Shown: in pieces, positions 30,434 through 38,881 of the stretch
Layout: each line of letters opens with the position of its first letter
Numbering within the stretch: position 1 is the first letter of the stretch
Virus record (IMG/VR): IMGVR_UViG_3300033148_008638
Span: 1 to 59,531 of that record
Direction: 5' to 3' (one strand)
DNA length: 59,531 nucleotides
DNA from: a virus
Position numbers and translations under genes: made by a program
Notes under the pieces: model-generated
The model's database searches: none
What the model saw: the letters and a program-made list of their open reading frames with translations, nothing else
What the model was told of the DNA's origin: nothing

Positions 30434-31110
30434 AGGCAGGATCAATAAAGATAGCTATATTAGCTGGTGGAAAAGGCACAAGACTAGGGAACCTGACAAG
30501 AGATACCCCAAAGTCTATGGTGGAAGTAGCAGGTAAACCCTTTATCACTCATCAGCTAGAGCTTTTAAGAGAAAAGGGCATTACTGATGTAGTACTTTGT
30601 GTCGGTCATTTAGGTAAACAAATTGAAGAGTTTGTAGGTGATGGCAGCAGATTTGATTTGAATGTGGAATATTCCTATGATAGTAGAGATATAGAATATG
30701 CTTCTGATAAGAGTACTGCTCTAGGTACAGGAGGAGCTTTATATAATGCTCTACCTCTTCTTGGAAATACCTTCTGGGTTATTTATGGAGATTCGTATTT
30801 AGATATAGACTTCTCACCTATCTTGGAGTATTTTAATTATAACCATAATCTTTATGGATATGGTGGGTTGATAACAAAGACTAGTGATAATATTGATTAT
30901 GGTCTGTATGTATATACAAAAGAGATATTTAATATATATTCTGTAATTAGACATCACAAAAAGGAATTTAGTTTGTCTAACCTTAATGCTGTTTGCAGTA
31001 ATACAATATTAAAGTATGAGATTAAAAAAAGATTTTATGAAATTGGATCACTCCAAGGGTTAAAGGAGACTGAAGAATTTATTAGGAGCAAGAAAAATGA
31101 ACAAAATTGA
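30430..31110 (+). CDS. Sugar-phosphate nucleotidyltransferase (heptose 1-phosphate, HddC-like)
   Basis: A 226-residue nucleotidyltransferase. LAGGKGTRLG at about 11-20 is the nucleotide-binding loop, TPKSMVEVAGKPFITHQLELL follows, and YGDSYLD near 119 supplies the metal-binding aspartate. The domain is single and lacks an acyltransferase repeat. By operon context it activates heptose 1-phosphate; GDP or ADP cannot be decided from sequence. The start overlaps the kinase, and its end overlaps gmhA by 14 bases. Confidence 0.85.
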   Translation: MKAGSIKIAILAGGKGTRLGNLTRDTPKSMVEVAGKPFITHQLELLREKGITDVVLCVGHLGKQIEEFVGDGSRFDLNVEYSYDSRDIEYASDKSTALGTGGALYNALPLLGNTFWVIYGDSYLDIDFSPILEYFNYNHNLYGYGGLITKTSDNIDYGLYVYTKEIFNIYSVIRHHKKEFSLSNLNAVCSNTILKYEIKKRFYEIGSLQGLKETEEFIRSKKNEQN

Positions 31111-31738
31111 AGATGGGGGCAACCATATGAAGCACTCTAATGAATACCTTACAGAAGCAATGAGTATTTTGACTGAGCTTAAAGCATCTGATATTGAAAA
31201 AATGGTAGATGAAATATCTAATATAAAAAGGGGCAATGGAAGATTATTTTGCTTAGGTGTTGGTGGAAATGCCAGCACTGCATCTCATGCTGTGAATGAT
31301 TTCAGAAAGATTTGTAATATAGAGTCCTACTGCCCTACAGATAATGTAACAGAACTTACTGCAATTACTAATGACCGTGGATGGAAATACTCTTTTAGAG
31401 ATTGGCTCATTGGGAGTAAACTCTCTTCAAAAGATGGTGTCTTTGTATTTTCTGTTGGGGGTGGGGACGCACTAAAAGGTATCAGTTCAAATATAGTTTT
31501 TGCATTACGATATACGCTGAGTGTTGGTGCTAAAATACTAGGTATAGTCGGAAGGGACGGGGGATATACAGCTAAAGTAGCAGATGCATGTATAATCATT
31601 CCAGTTGATAACAAAGAGGGAATAACTCCCCATACTGAATCATTCCAGGTGTTGCTGCTACATCTTATAGTTTCCCATCCTAGACTAAAAGAAATACAAA
31701 TGACATGGGAGTATGTAGATGGAGTAAAAGATGAATGA
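31097..31738 (+). CDS. gmhA: Sedoheptulose 7-phosphate isomerase (GmhA-like SIS protein)
   Basis: A 213-residue SIS-domain protein. GRLFCLGVGGNASTASHAVNDFRK matches the GmhA phosphate-binding pattern (GNG-S-A-H---D), GVFVFSVGGGD the second loop, and IPVDNKEGITPHTESFQVLLLHLI the C-terminal helix with catalytic histidine. It converts sedoheptulose 7-phosphate to heptose 7-phosphate. AGGAGCAAGAAA supports the start at 31097; an internal ATG at 31127 is an alternative. An endonuclease gene is wedged directly after it. Confidence 0.88.
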   Translation: MNKIEDGGNHMKHSNEYLTEAMSILTELKASDIEKMVDEISNIKRGNGRLFCLGVGGNASTASHAVNDFRKICNIESYCPTDNVTELTAITNDRGWKYSFRDWLIGSKLSSKDGVFVFSVGGGDALKGISSNIVFALRYTLSVGAKILGIVGRDGGYTAKVADACIIIPVDNKEGITPHTESFQVLLLHLIVSHPRLKEIQMTWEYVDGVKDE

Positions 31739-32552
31739 AGAAACTGAACAAATATTAATAGGTAGTCTCTTGGGAGACGGGTATTTATTTTTTGCAGATA
31801 GAAGTAAGAATGCATCTTTTAGAGAAGATCATAGTCTTAAGCAAAAAGATTATCTTTTATGGAAAAGAAACTTTTTAGAAGATTTTGATCCAATAATGAA
31901 GACTCGTGAAAGATTTGATAGTAGAACAAATAGACATTATTATCAGGTAGGCTTACGAACTAAAGTGCATCCTTTATTAACTGAGTATTATAGATTGTTC
32001 TACCCAAATGGTAAGAAAGTCTTGACTAATAAAATAATAATGGATAAAATTAAACCATTAGCTCTTGCTGTGTGGTATTGTGATGATGGTTGTTTTAATT
32101 ATACATATTGGGACGGAACAATTGCTACTTGTATATCTTATGATGATAATGCTTTTTTATCAGAGGAGCTAGAGAAGAAGTTTGGTATTAAATGTGCAAT
32201 ACATAGAAGTGGGAAAAACTATCAGTTATACCTTGGTGTAAAAGAAATTGATAAATTTTTGGGTTTAATTAAAGACTATGTACCTAAATGTATGTCATAT
32301 AAATTGGGGCTGCTTGTCGAAGAAAATATTGAAAAGTTAGAAGAAAGAAGGGCAATAAAAAGAGAAAAAGACAGAATTAGCTATAAAAAAAGAATGAGCG
32401 ATCCAGAAAAACGTAAATTATTTTATATCCAACATAAAAAAGCTTTGCAGAAAAGATTACAGAATCCAGAATATAAGAAAAGATATAATGAATATCAGAA
32501 ATTACAAAAAAGGAAGCAGCATGAAAGAAAAAAACAGAGCAATCTTTCTTGA
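31731..32552 (+). CDS. Free-standing LAGLIDADG homing endonuclease
   Basis: A 273-residue protein with two LAGLIDADG helices, LIGSLLGDGYL (residues 8-18) and LALAVWYCDDGCF near 103-115, the acidic residue of each giving the metal sites. Its C-terminal 70 residues form basic repeats (YKKRMSDPEKRKLFY, LQKRLQNPEYKKRYNEY), probable DNA-contact modules. No intron core surrounds it: it overlaps gmhA by 8 bases and the phosphatase gene by 32, so it is a free-standing mobile gene inserted in the heptose operon. Sequence relation to the intron-3 endonuclease is only at the motif level. Confidence 0.88.
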   Translation: MNEETEQILIGSLLGDGYLFFADRSKNASFREDHSLKQKDYLLWKRNFLEDFDPIMKTRERFDSRTNRHYYQVGLRTKVHPLLTEYYRLFYPNGKKVLTNKIIMDKIKPLALAVWYCDDGCFNYTYWDGTIATCISYDDNAFLSEELEKKFGIKCAIHRSGKNYQLYLGVKEIDKFLGLIKDYVPKCMSYKLGLLVEENIEKLEERRAIKREKDRISYKKRMSDPEKRKLFYIQHKKALQKRLQNPEYKKRYNEYQKLQKRKQHERKKQSNLS

Positions 32553-33060
32553 TCGAGATGGCACACTCAATGAGATAATTTATAGAAATGGTAAACCAGA
32601 ATCTCCAAGATATTTTAGTGAATTCAAATTTATTGATGGAATATATAATGTAATATTTACTTTTAAATCTATTGGATACTATATTATTATAGCTACAAAT
32701 CAACCTGATATTGCAAGGAATAAGCTTACAATGTTAGAACTAGGTCGAATGCATTCTTATATTAATGAGAAGTTACCTATAGATGATATATTGGTGTGTC
32801 CACATGATGATAAAGATAATTGTAGTTGTAGGAAACCAAAGCCTGGAATGCTGCTAGACGCTGCTAAGAAGTATAATCTTGATCTTAGCAGATCTTTTAT
32901 GATAGGTGATAGCTTAAAAGATATGGGAGCAGCTAAAAATGCAGGGTGCAAAGGAATATTAATAGATGCTCCTTATAATAAGGATGTTCCTTGTTGGAAG
33001 AGGGTTATGGACATAAAGGAAGCGATTGACACAATTATAGATGAAAGGAGTGTAGCGTGA
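32521..33060 (+). CDS. gmhB: Heptose bisphosphate phosphatase (GmhB-like HAD protein)
   Basis: A 179-residue HAD phosphatase from ATG 32521 (the frame extends further upstream inside the endonuclease gene). FLDRDGTLNE holds the nucleophile DxD, ATNQPDIAR motif II, CPHDDKDNCSCRKPKPGML the GmhB zinc loop (C/H ligands) with lysine, and MIGDSLKDMGAAKNAG motif IV. It would remove the C7 phosphate from heptose 1,7-bisphosphate. AAAGGAAGCAGC precedes the ATG. Confidence 0.9.
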   Translation: MKEKNRAIFLDRDGTLNEIIYRNGKPESPRYFSEFKFIDGIYNVIFTFKSIGYYIIIATNQPDIARNKLTMLELGRMHSYINEKLPIDDILVCPHDDKDNCSCRKPKPGMLLDAAKKYNLDLSRSFMIGDSLKDMGAAKNAGCKGILIDAPYNKDVPCWKRVMDIKEAIDTIIDERSVA

Positions 33061-33719
33061 TGATTTTCTTAGACAGTGGGAATATTGATGATGTACTCAA
33101 GTATATGGATATGGGAATTATTAGAGGTGTAACATCTAACCCTACAATTTTAAAGAGAGATGGTGTTAGTAGCAGTAAGATTAAGGATAGAATGATAAGT
33201 ATAGCAGATTTAATTGCTCCTTATCCCTTATCTGTTGAGGTTACTTCTAATGAAGAATCAGTTATGCTAGCGCAGGCTAGAGATATAGCTAGTTGGGCAA
33301 ATAATATAAATATAAAAATACCAATACATGGTCCTAAGGGTGAAAGTAATTTAGGTGTTGTAAAACAATTGAGTTCTGAAGGTATAGATATAAATGTAAC
33401 AGCTATGATGAATGCCCAACAGTGTTTGTTAGCAGCTATGGTGGGGGCTAAGTATGTATCATTGTTTGGCGGACGTGTTAATGATATAGGGTACAATTGT
33501 ATAAAAGAAATAAGAAAGATAAGATGTCTTATTGATAAGTTTAATCTAGAAAGTAAAATCATTATGGGTTCTGTACGAGAGCCTCTTAATGTTGTAGAGT
33601 GGTTGGTTTCTGGAGCTGATATTGTAACAGCCCCTCCTAATATACTAGGTAAAATGATTGTGCATCCATATACAGCATCAACTGTAAAGCAATTTTTGAC
33701 AGACAGCGGGGGGAAGTGA
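33057..33719 (+). CDS. Transaldolase / fructose-6-phosphate aldolase-like enzyme
   Basis: A 220-residue class I aldolase. MIFLDSGNIDDVLKYMDMGIIRGVTSNPTIL is the conserved TalB/Fsa N-terminus, INIKIPIHG contains the Schiff-base lysine, and INVTAMMNAQQCLLAAMVGAKYVSLFGGRVND follows. It is the short TalC type. As transaldolase it could supply sedoheptulose 7-phosphate, the substrate of the GmhA-like enzyme in the same operon. It overlaps the phosphatase gene by 4 bases. Confidence 0.9.
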   Translation: MMIFLDSGNIDDVLKYMDMGIIRGVTSNPTILKRDGVSSSKIKDRMISIADLIAPYPLSVEVTSNEESVMLAQARDIASWANNINIKIPIHGPKGESNLGVVKQLSSEGIDINVTAMMNAQQCLLAAMVGAKYVSLFGGRVNDIGYNCIKEIRKIRCLIDKFNLESKIIMGSVREPLNVVEWLVSGADIVTAPPNILGKMIVHPYTASTVKQFLTDSGGK

Positions 33720-33720
33720 G

Positions 33721-34359
33721 ATGAAGAAATTAGTTAATTTTCCGTCTAAGGTTAAAATAGGTGGGCATTTATATGAGGTAGTTTATCCATATACTTTTAA
33801 AGAAGAGAGTGATGCAGTAGCTCAGTGTAATTATCATCAATGTAAAATTAGGGTACAAGATACTGAAGGAGAGAGGAAACGTGATGCATCAAAATTGGTG
33901 TCTTCATTTTTACATGAATTGCTACATATTATTGATCATGTATACAACCACGATAAAATAAATGATTTAGAGGATGGGGAGGATATTATAATAAGATTAA
34001 CTTCTGGATGGTTTCAAGTACTAACGGATAATGATTTGTTTTTAGATAAACCAAACAAAATGCCTAAAGCTATTAAGATTGGTGGATTTAAATATAAAGT
34101 AATATATCCATTTGATTTTGAAGAAGGAGAGGATGCTTCCGCTTTAATTATACATGGTCCTTTAGAGTTTTTTATTGGATCATCATATAAAGAGAGCGAT
34201 TCATCTATTAAATGTAAGCTTATAGGTTTAATATTAAGGATTATAGATATTCAATATAGAATAAATAAAGAGGATGAGGATATATTACAAAACATGGTAG
34301 AGGGAATATATCAGGTATTTAAGGATAACAATATACCAAAGATTGTGAGGAGAAGATAA
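33721..34359 (+). CDS. Tandem-duplicated zincin-like protein, second copy without zinc motif
   Basis: A 212-residue protein made of two related halves. Half 1: VKIGGHLYEVVYPYTF... then SSFLHELLHIIDHVYN with HExxH, and SGWFQVLTDNDLF. Half 2: IKIGGFKYKVIYPFDF... then GLILRIIDIQYRIN where HExxH is gone, and EGIYQVFKDNNI. The first half may be a metallopeptidase; the second is probably structural or regulatory. It directly follows the transaldolase gene. Confidence 0.75.
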   Translation: MKKLVNFPSKVKIGGHLYEVVYPYTFKEESDAVAQCNYHQCKIRVQDTEGERKRDASKLVSSFLHELLHIIDHVYNHDKINDLEDGEDIIIRLTSGWFQVLTDNDLFLDKPNKMPKAIKIGGFKYKVIYPFDFEEGEDASALIIHGPLEFFIGSSYKESDSSIKCKLIGLILRIIDIQYRINKEDEDILQNMVEGIYQVFKDNNIPKIVRRR

Positions 34360-34545
34360 ATGGAGGAAGAATACAATGGGAATACAATATCAGAACTTGG
34401 AGAGAGCCTTTCCAATAGGACAGAATATGAGCTGTATATAGACCAAAAGTTTGCAAATATACTAACTAGGTTAAAAGTATTAGAGGACAAGGTTGAGAAT
34501 GTAGAAAAGGAGTTGGGGATGAATGGTGAAAAAGAATTGGGATGA
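34360..34545 (+). CDS. Small coiled-coil protein
   Basis: A 61-residue acidic protein whose C-terminal half (FANILTRLKVLEDKVENVEK) is a heptad coiled coil. It begins right after the previous stop and overlaps the next gene by 23 bases. Confidence 0.65.
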   Translation: MEEEYNGNTISELGESLSNRTEYELYIDQKFANILTRLKVLEDKVENVEKELGMNGEKELG

Positions 34546-34837
34546 TATGACAGAAAAAGAGAGGGAAGATTACGTTAGTCAGGATGAAGTACCACGAAAA
34601 AGACAAGAAATATTATCTAAGGATATAGATAAATATAATGATGAAGATTTTAGCCCTTGGCCTGATCTAGTTATAATAGATACTCCATCCCGCAGGAAAA
34701 GTGTTATTATAGGATTGTGGAAAGATGGAAAATCAAAAAGTGAAATATCCCGACAAGTAGGTTGTAGTAGGCGATATGTTAGAGATGTAATCAAAAAATA
34801 TGAGGGGATGGCGTTAAATAACACAAAAAATACTTAA
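34523..34837 (+). CDS. Helix-turn-helix protein
   Basis: A 104-residue protein with an acidic N-terminus and a C-terminal helix-turn-helix: VIIGLWKDGKSKSEISRQVGCSRRYVRDVIKKY. This is the Hin/resolvase-type recognition helix seen in terminase small subunits and regulators. It lies just before the terminase small subunit gene, so it may be a packaging or late-gene regulator. Confidence 0.65.
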   Translation: MVKKNWDDMTEKEREDYVSQDEVPRKRQEILSKDIDKYNDEDFSPWPDLVIIDTPSRRKSVIIGLWKDGKSKSEISRQVGCSRRYVRDVIKKYEGMALNNTKNT

Positions 34838-34951
34838 TTATCAATAAGTTAAGTAACTCAAAAGTTATATATAAAAGAAGAACTATGCTCTAATAAAATA
34901 AGTATCTCTTTTTACCCACCTCAATAGTTATATCTAGGAGTACTCTTATAA

Positions 34952-35428
34952 ATGCCTGCAGGAAATATATCAGCTGTCGAACGAATCCATCGTATATCAA
35001 AAGTAAAAGAACTTCATGATGAGGGGAAAAGTATACAGCAAATTGCTGATGCTACTGGCATGTCTCTTACTACTGTAAAGAGAAATCTTAGATATGCAAA
35101 GGAGATAGGTGTTGGAGACATAGAGCCAGCAGATATAAATAAAAAAAGGGCTGAGATGGAGGTAGAGATACTCTCTGCTATTGATGAAGCTCATTCTATG
35201 TTTGATAAATATAGAAAGGACGATAAGAAGTGGACAGCAGCCAAAGCTTGGCATCTACGATGGACAGAAAGCCTGCATTTGTGGATGAAGCTTTTTGGGC
35301 TCGATAGTGTTAAGGTTGAATCTTTTAATCTTATTAATAACCAACACAATAATTACATTGAACCTGAGCATGGTTTGAGTCAGGAGGTAATATCAAAGAT
35401 TGCTGATGCCATAGAATCAGAAGCGTAA
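34952..35428 (+). CDS. Terminase small subunit (probable)
   Basis: A 158-residue protein with an N-terminal helix-turn-helix (RISKVKELHDEGKSIQQIADATGMSLTTVKRNLRYAKE), then helical oligomerisation segments and a C-terminal tail. Position directly upstream of the large terminase supports the call: it would recognise the packaging site. TAGGAGTACTCTTATAA precedes the ATG. Confidence 0.75.
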   Translation: MPAGNISAVERIHRISKVKELHDEGKSIQQIADATGMSLTTVKRNLRYAKEIGVGDIEPADINKKRAEMEVEILSAIDEAHSMFDKYRKDDKKWTAAKAWHLRWTESLHLWMKLFGLDSVKVESFNLINNQHNNYIEPEHGLSQEVISKIADAIESEA

Positions 35429-35472
35429 TAACCAACAGTGAGTTTAAATTAGAATAAGGAACTATAGGGTCC

Positions 35473-37320
35473 GTGGCTCTTGGAGATATGAAAGACATAA
35501 AAAAAGAAAGGGAGAAAGCAACAGAAAAATTTAAGGGTAAACTTCCACAATATCTCATAGATTTTTTTGATGAGAAAGAACTAGAACAAATAAGAAAAGA
35601 AAAAGAAAAGCTAGAAGAAAGTGCTATAACCGAACAAGAAGATGAAGACTTTTGGAAAAATAATAAGACAGAGATTATAAAAAAACAAAGAACAAATCCA
35701 AAGAAATTTGCACCAAGATATGAAGAACCCCCAAGAGCCAAGGAACGAATTGAGGAAGAAAAGAAAAATCCAATAGACCCAAAATATGTTATTGCTGCAG
35801 GTAAAACCAGATTACTTGCTTTCGCTAAATATTACTTTCCACATTATCTAAAGAAAAAATCTAGTGAATTCCATAAATTCCTATATAAAATTCTATCAGA
35901 AGATATTAACACTGGAGCAAGGTGGGCTATAGCAGCTCCCCGGGGCAACGCAAAAAGCGCACTAGTATCCGCAATTTTTCCTTTATGGTGTATTTGTTAT
36001 AATAAAAAAAAGTTTATAATATTACTTTCTGATACTGCTGGACAGGCTGAGGACTTTCTAACTGATATTAAAAGAGAGCTTGAATATAATGAACTTCTCC
36101 GAAGAGACTTTCCTCATGCATGCGGAAAAGGTGATACCTGGCGATCAGACGAAATAATCACTAACAACAATATAAAGATAAAAGCATTAGGCTCTGGGAA
36201 TAAGATCAGAGGTAGGAGATTTGGTATACATAGACCAGATCTCATAGTTTGTGATGATACAGAAGATGCAGAGATGGTACGTAGTGATGTACAACGTACC
36301 TTTATACGTGATGAGTGGTTTAATAAAGATGTTCTTTATGTTGGTGGAGAAGAAGGAGCATCAACCGACTTCTTTTTTGTAGGAACTATTCTTGGGAAAC
36401 ATGCTCTCCTGAATGCGCTTCTTAATCCTTCAGAGTACCCAGATTGGAAAAGTAAAAAGTTTAAAGCTGTAATTAAATTTTCTGATTCCCCACTTTGGGA
36501 TGAGTGGGAGCGACTGTATAAAAACCACTTTGATTTAAATAGAGAAAAGACAGCTAGGAAGTTCTTTGAGGATCATAAAGAAGAAATGTTAGAGGGTACA
36601 GAAGTTCTTTGGCCCGAAGGTGATCCTTATTATAATTTGATGGTGGACAAACTAAGAGACCCTAGAGGTTTTGTAAGTGAAAAACAGAATGAAGCTGTAG
36701 ACCTAACAAGGGTATATGTAGAAAAGAGAGATTTGCACTGGGAGGATTTTAATAATCCACAGATTAAGGCAGCTCTGAATCGGGCTTCTAGTTATTATTA
36801 CGGTGCTCTTGATCCATCTCTTGGTAAGAAACGAAAAAGAGGGGATGACAGTGCTATTGTAGTATTGGCTAGAGACCCTAAGACTGGATTAATATTCGTG
36901 ATAGAGATGGATGCTATGTTACGATCTGTTGATAAACAAATTGATGATATATTAGATCGACATGAAAAGTATCATTTTAAGAAGTTTGGAGTAGAAACTG
37001 TAGCATTCCAAGTTATGGTTGCAGATGCCTTAAGAAAAAAGTCTAGAGAGTCTGGGGTTTATGTTCCAATACAGGAACTTCCTACCAATAAGGATAAGAA
37101 ACTGAGATTTGAAGCTGTAGTTCCATTTCTTATTGATGGGACATTTATCTTTGATAAAAAGAAATATGAAACAGATCAGCTATATCGTAAGGGTGTAACA
37201 CAAATCTGTGAATTCACAGGTGAGGATGATATTCGGGATGATATTGTCGATGCTCTTGGATATGCTTTTCTGTTGGCTAAAAAACCACGCTTTAAAATGT
37301 TAACTAGTCAAAATAGGTAA
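35473..37320 (+). CDS. terL: Terminase large subunit
   Basis: A 615-residue packaging motor and nuclease. Walker A APRGNAKSA at about 155-163, Walker B DLIVCDDTED at about 256-265. The nuclease domain begins near YYGALDPSLG (first catalytic aspartate) with GDDSAIVVLA, and DDIRDDIVDALGYAF near the end carries the last acidic residues. About 100 extra charged residues precede the ATPase. The start is taken at GTG 35473; ATG 35488 is possible. Confidence 0.93.
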   Translation: MALGDMKDIKKEREKATEKFKGKLPQYLIDFFDEKELEQIRKEKEKLEESAITEQEDEDFWKNNKTEIIKKQRTNPKKFAPRYEEPPRAKERIEEEKKNPIDPKYVIAAGKTRLLAFAKYYFPHYLKKKSSEFHKFLYKILSEDINTGARWAIAAPRGNAKSALVSAIFPLWCICYNKKKFIILLSDTAGQAEDFLTDIKRELEYNELLRRDFPHACGKGDTWRSDEIITNNNIKIKALGSGNKIRGRRFGIHRPDLIVCDDTEDAEMVRSDVQRTFIRDEWFNKDVLYVGGEEGASTDFFFVGTILGKHALLNALLNPSEYPDWKSKKFKAVIKFSDSPLWDEWERLYKNHFDLNREKTARKFFEDHKEEMLEGTEVLWPEGDPYYNLMVDKLRDPRGFVSEKQNEAVDLTRVYVEKRDLHWEDFNNPQIKAALNRASSYYYGALDPSLGKKRKRGDDSAIVVLARDPKTGLIFVIEMDAMLRSVDKQIDDILDRHEKYHFKKFGVETVAFQVMVADALRKKSRESGVYVPIQELPTNKDKKLRFEAVVPFLIDGTFIFDKKKYETDQLYRKGVTQICEFTGEDDIRDDIVDALGYAFLLAKKPRFKMLTSQNR

Positions 37321-37338
37321 TTGAAGGAGTCAGTTCTT

Positions 37339-38880
37339 GTGGCGAAAGAAAAAATAATATTGGCAGATCGTGTTCACCCGCTCTATAGAGAAAATGCAGA
37401 TTTGTGGCAGTTGTATCTAAATGCTGTTAAGGGTGGCGCAAATTTTGCTAACAGCGATAATTTATTCTCTCACAGATTAGAGTCTAGCGATGACTATACT
37501 GAGAGAGAAGATAGAGTTTATTATTTGAATTATTGTGAAACTGTACCAACATTGTATAACACATATATCTTTAAGGAAAATGTTGGACGGGCTCCAGACC
37601 CAAATCTCGATTTCTTTAGAAGGAATACAGATGGGAGGGGTACACCAATATCTGATTTTGTAGCTAAAGCTGGATTCTTTTCGAGTGTATTTGGTACAAT
37701 GCACGCTTTAGTAGATATGCCTCCTACAAATATAAAAAGAGGAAAAGCAACTAAAAGAGATGTAACAAGAGCAGGACTACAACCATACTGTACTCTTATA
37801 TATCCCAGTCAATTAAAAGACTGGTCTTTTGACAGATGGGGCAATTTGCTGTGGGTCGTCATAGAAAGTATTTATTATAGAGATCAAGATCCATCAGTAG
37901 AACGTGAAGAAGAAACACACTACAAACTCATTACAAGAGATGAGTGGAGAATAGAAGATGAGGATGGATTACCTGTTAAATTTGAGGATGGTTCTTCAAA
38001 TAAAGGTCCAAACCCATTAGGTATAATCCCACTTGCAACTATATATCACAAAGATATAGAAGATGACAAAGTTGGTGAGTCATTACTCAAAGATATTGTA
38101 TATATTAATAGAGCTATCCTAAATTGGTGCTCTTGCATGGATGAACAAATTGAAAGACAAACATTCTCTCAACTGGTTGTCCCAGATAACGGTTCATTAG
38201 CTGAAGAAAGCGAGAGCGGTGATGATCCTCTTCATAGAATAGGAACTTCTTCTGTGTGGACATTCCCCGCTGATGCTGGACAACCTCCACAATTTATCTC
38301 ACCTAATGTTGAAAATATTAATGCAATTTGGAAATTGGTCACAGATCATATAAAAGAGATTTATAGATTAGCAGGACTTATAGGATCATCTGATGATATG
38401 TATGCATCAAGGTCTGGTCGTGCTGCTCAAATGGGCTTCCTTGGTGTTAATGCCGCTCTTGCCGATAAAGCCAAAAAGTATCAGAAGTTTGAGAATGATA
38501 TTAGTAAACTTGCCTATATGCAGCTTGGTAAGTCAATTGACGAGTATCAGGAAGTTAGATATGCTGATTCTTTTGATGTTTCATCTCTTGGAGAAGAAAT
38601 TGATGCTACATTTAAACTCATGGGTGAAAACTTCTCTTCTACTTTAAATAAAACAATAATGAAGAATCTTGCTAGACGGGCAATCCCCTTAGCTTCTACA
38701 GAAGTAAGAAAGACAGTAGAAAATGAGATAGACTCTGGAGATGGTTTAGTTAAAAATACAACAGAGAATAAGCAGCCTTCCAAAGAAGATGGTAATCCTA
38801 ACTCTAATTTAGGTAAGACTTTTAAAACAAAAGAAGAGCTTGAGGAAGAAGAAATAGATAAAAAGAAAAAGGAGAAGTAA
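37339..38880 (+). CDS. Portal protein
   Basis: A 513-residue protein following the large terminase. The start is GTG 37339 because GAAGGAG lies nine bases before it; a TTG frame start at 37321 is unlikely. SHRLESSDDYTEREDRVYYLNYCETVPTLYNTYIFKENV, PLGIIPLATIYHKD and IKEIYRLAGL are consistent with dodecameric phage portals, and the lysine/glutamate-rich tail is typical. It forms the vertex through which DNA enters the head. Confidence 0.85.
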   Translation: MAKEKIILADRVHPLYRENADLWQLYLNAVKGGANFANSDNLFSHRLESSDDYTEREDRVYYLNYCETVPTLYNTYIFKENVGRAPDPNLDFFRRNTDGRGTPISDFVAKAGFFSSVFGTMHALVDMPPTNIKRGKATKRDVTRAGLQPYCTLIYPSQLKDWSFDRWGNLLWVVIESIYYRDQDPSVEREEETHYKLITRDEWRIEDEDGLPVKFEDGSSNKGPNPLGIIPLATIYHKDIEDDKVGESLLKDIVYINRAILNWCSCMDEQIERQTFSQLVVPDNGSLAEESESGDDPLHRIGTSSVWTFPADAGQPPQFISPNVENINAIWKLVTDHIKEIYRLAGLIGSSDDMYASRSGRAAQMGFLGVNAALADKAKKYQKFENDISKLAYMQLGKSIDEYQEVRYADSFDVSSLGEEIDATFKLMGENFSSTLNKTIMKNLARRAIPLASTEVRKTVENEIDSGDGLVKNTTENKQPSKEDGNPNSNLGKTFKTKEELEEEEIDKKKKEK

Positions 38881-38881
38881 G

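Noticed and set aside
31327-31815. 162-residue open frame on the minus strand
   Set aside because: Antisense to gmhA, which has clear motifs; no ribosome site.
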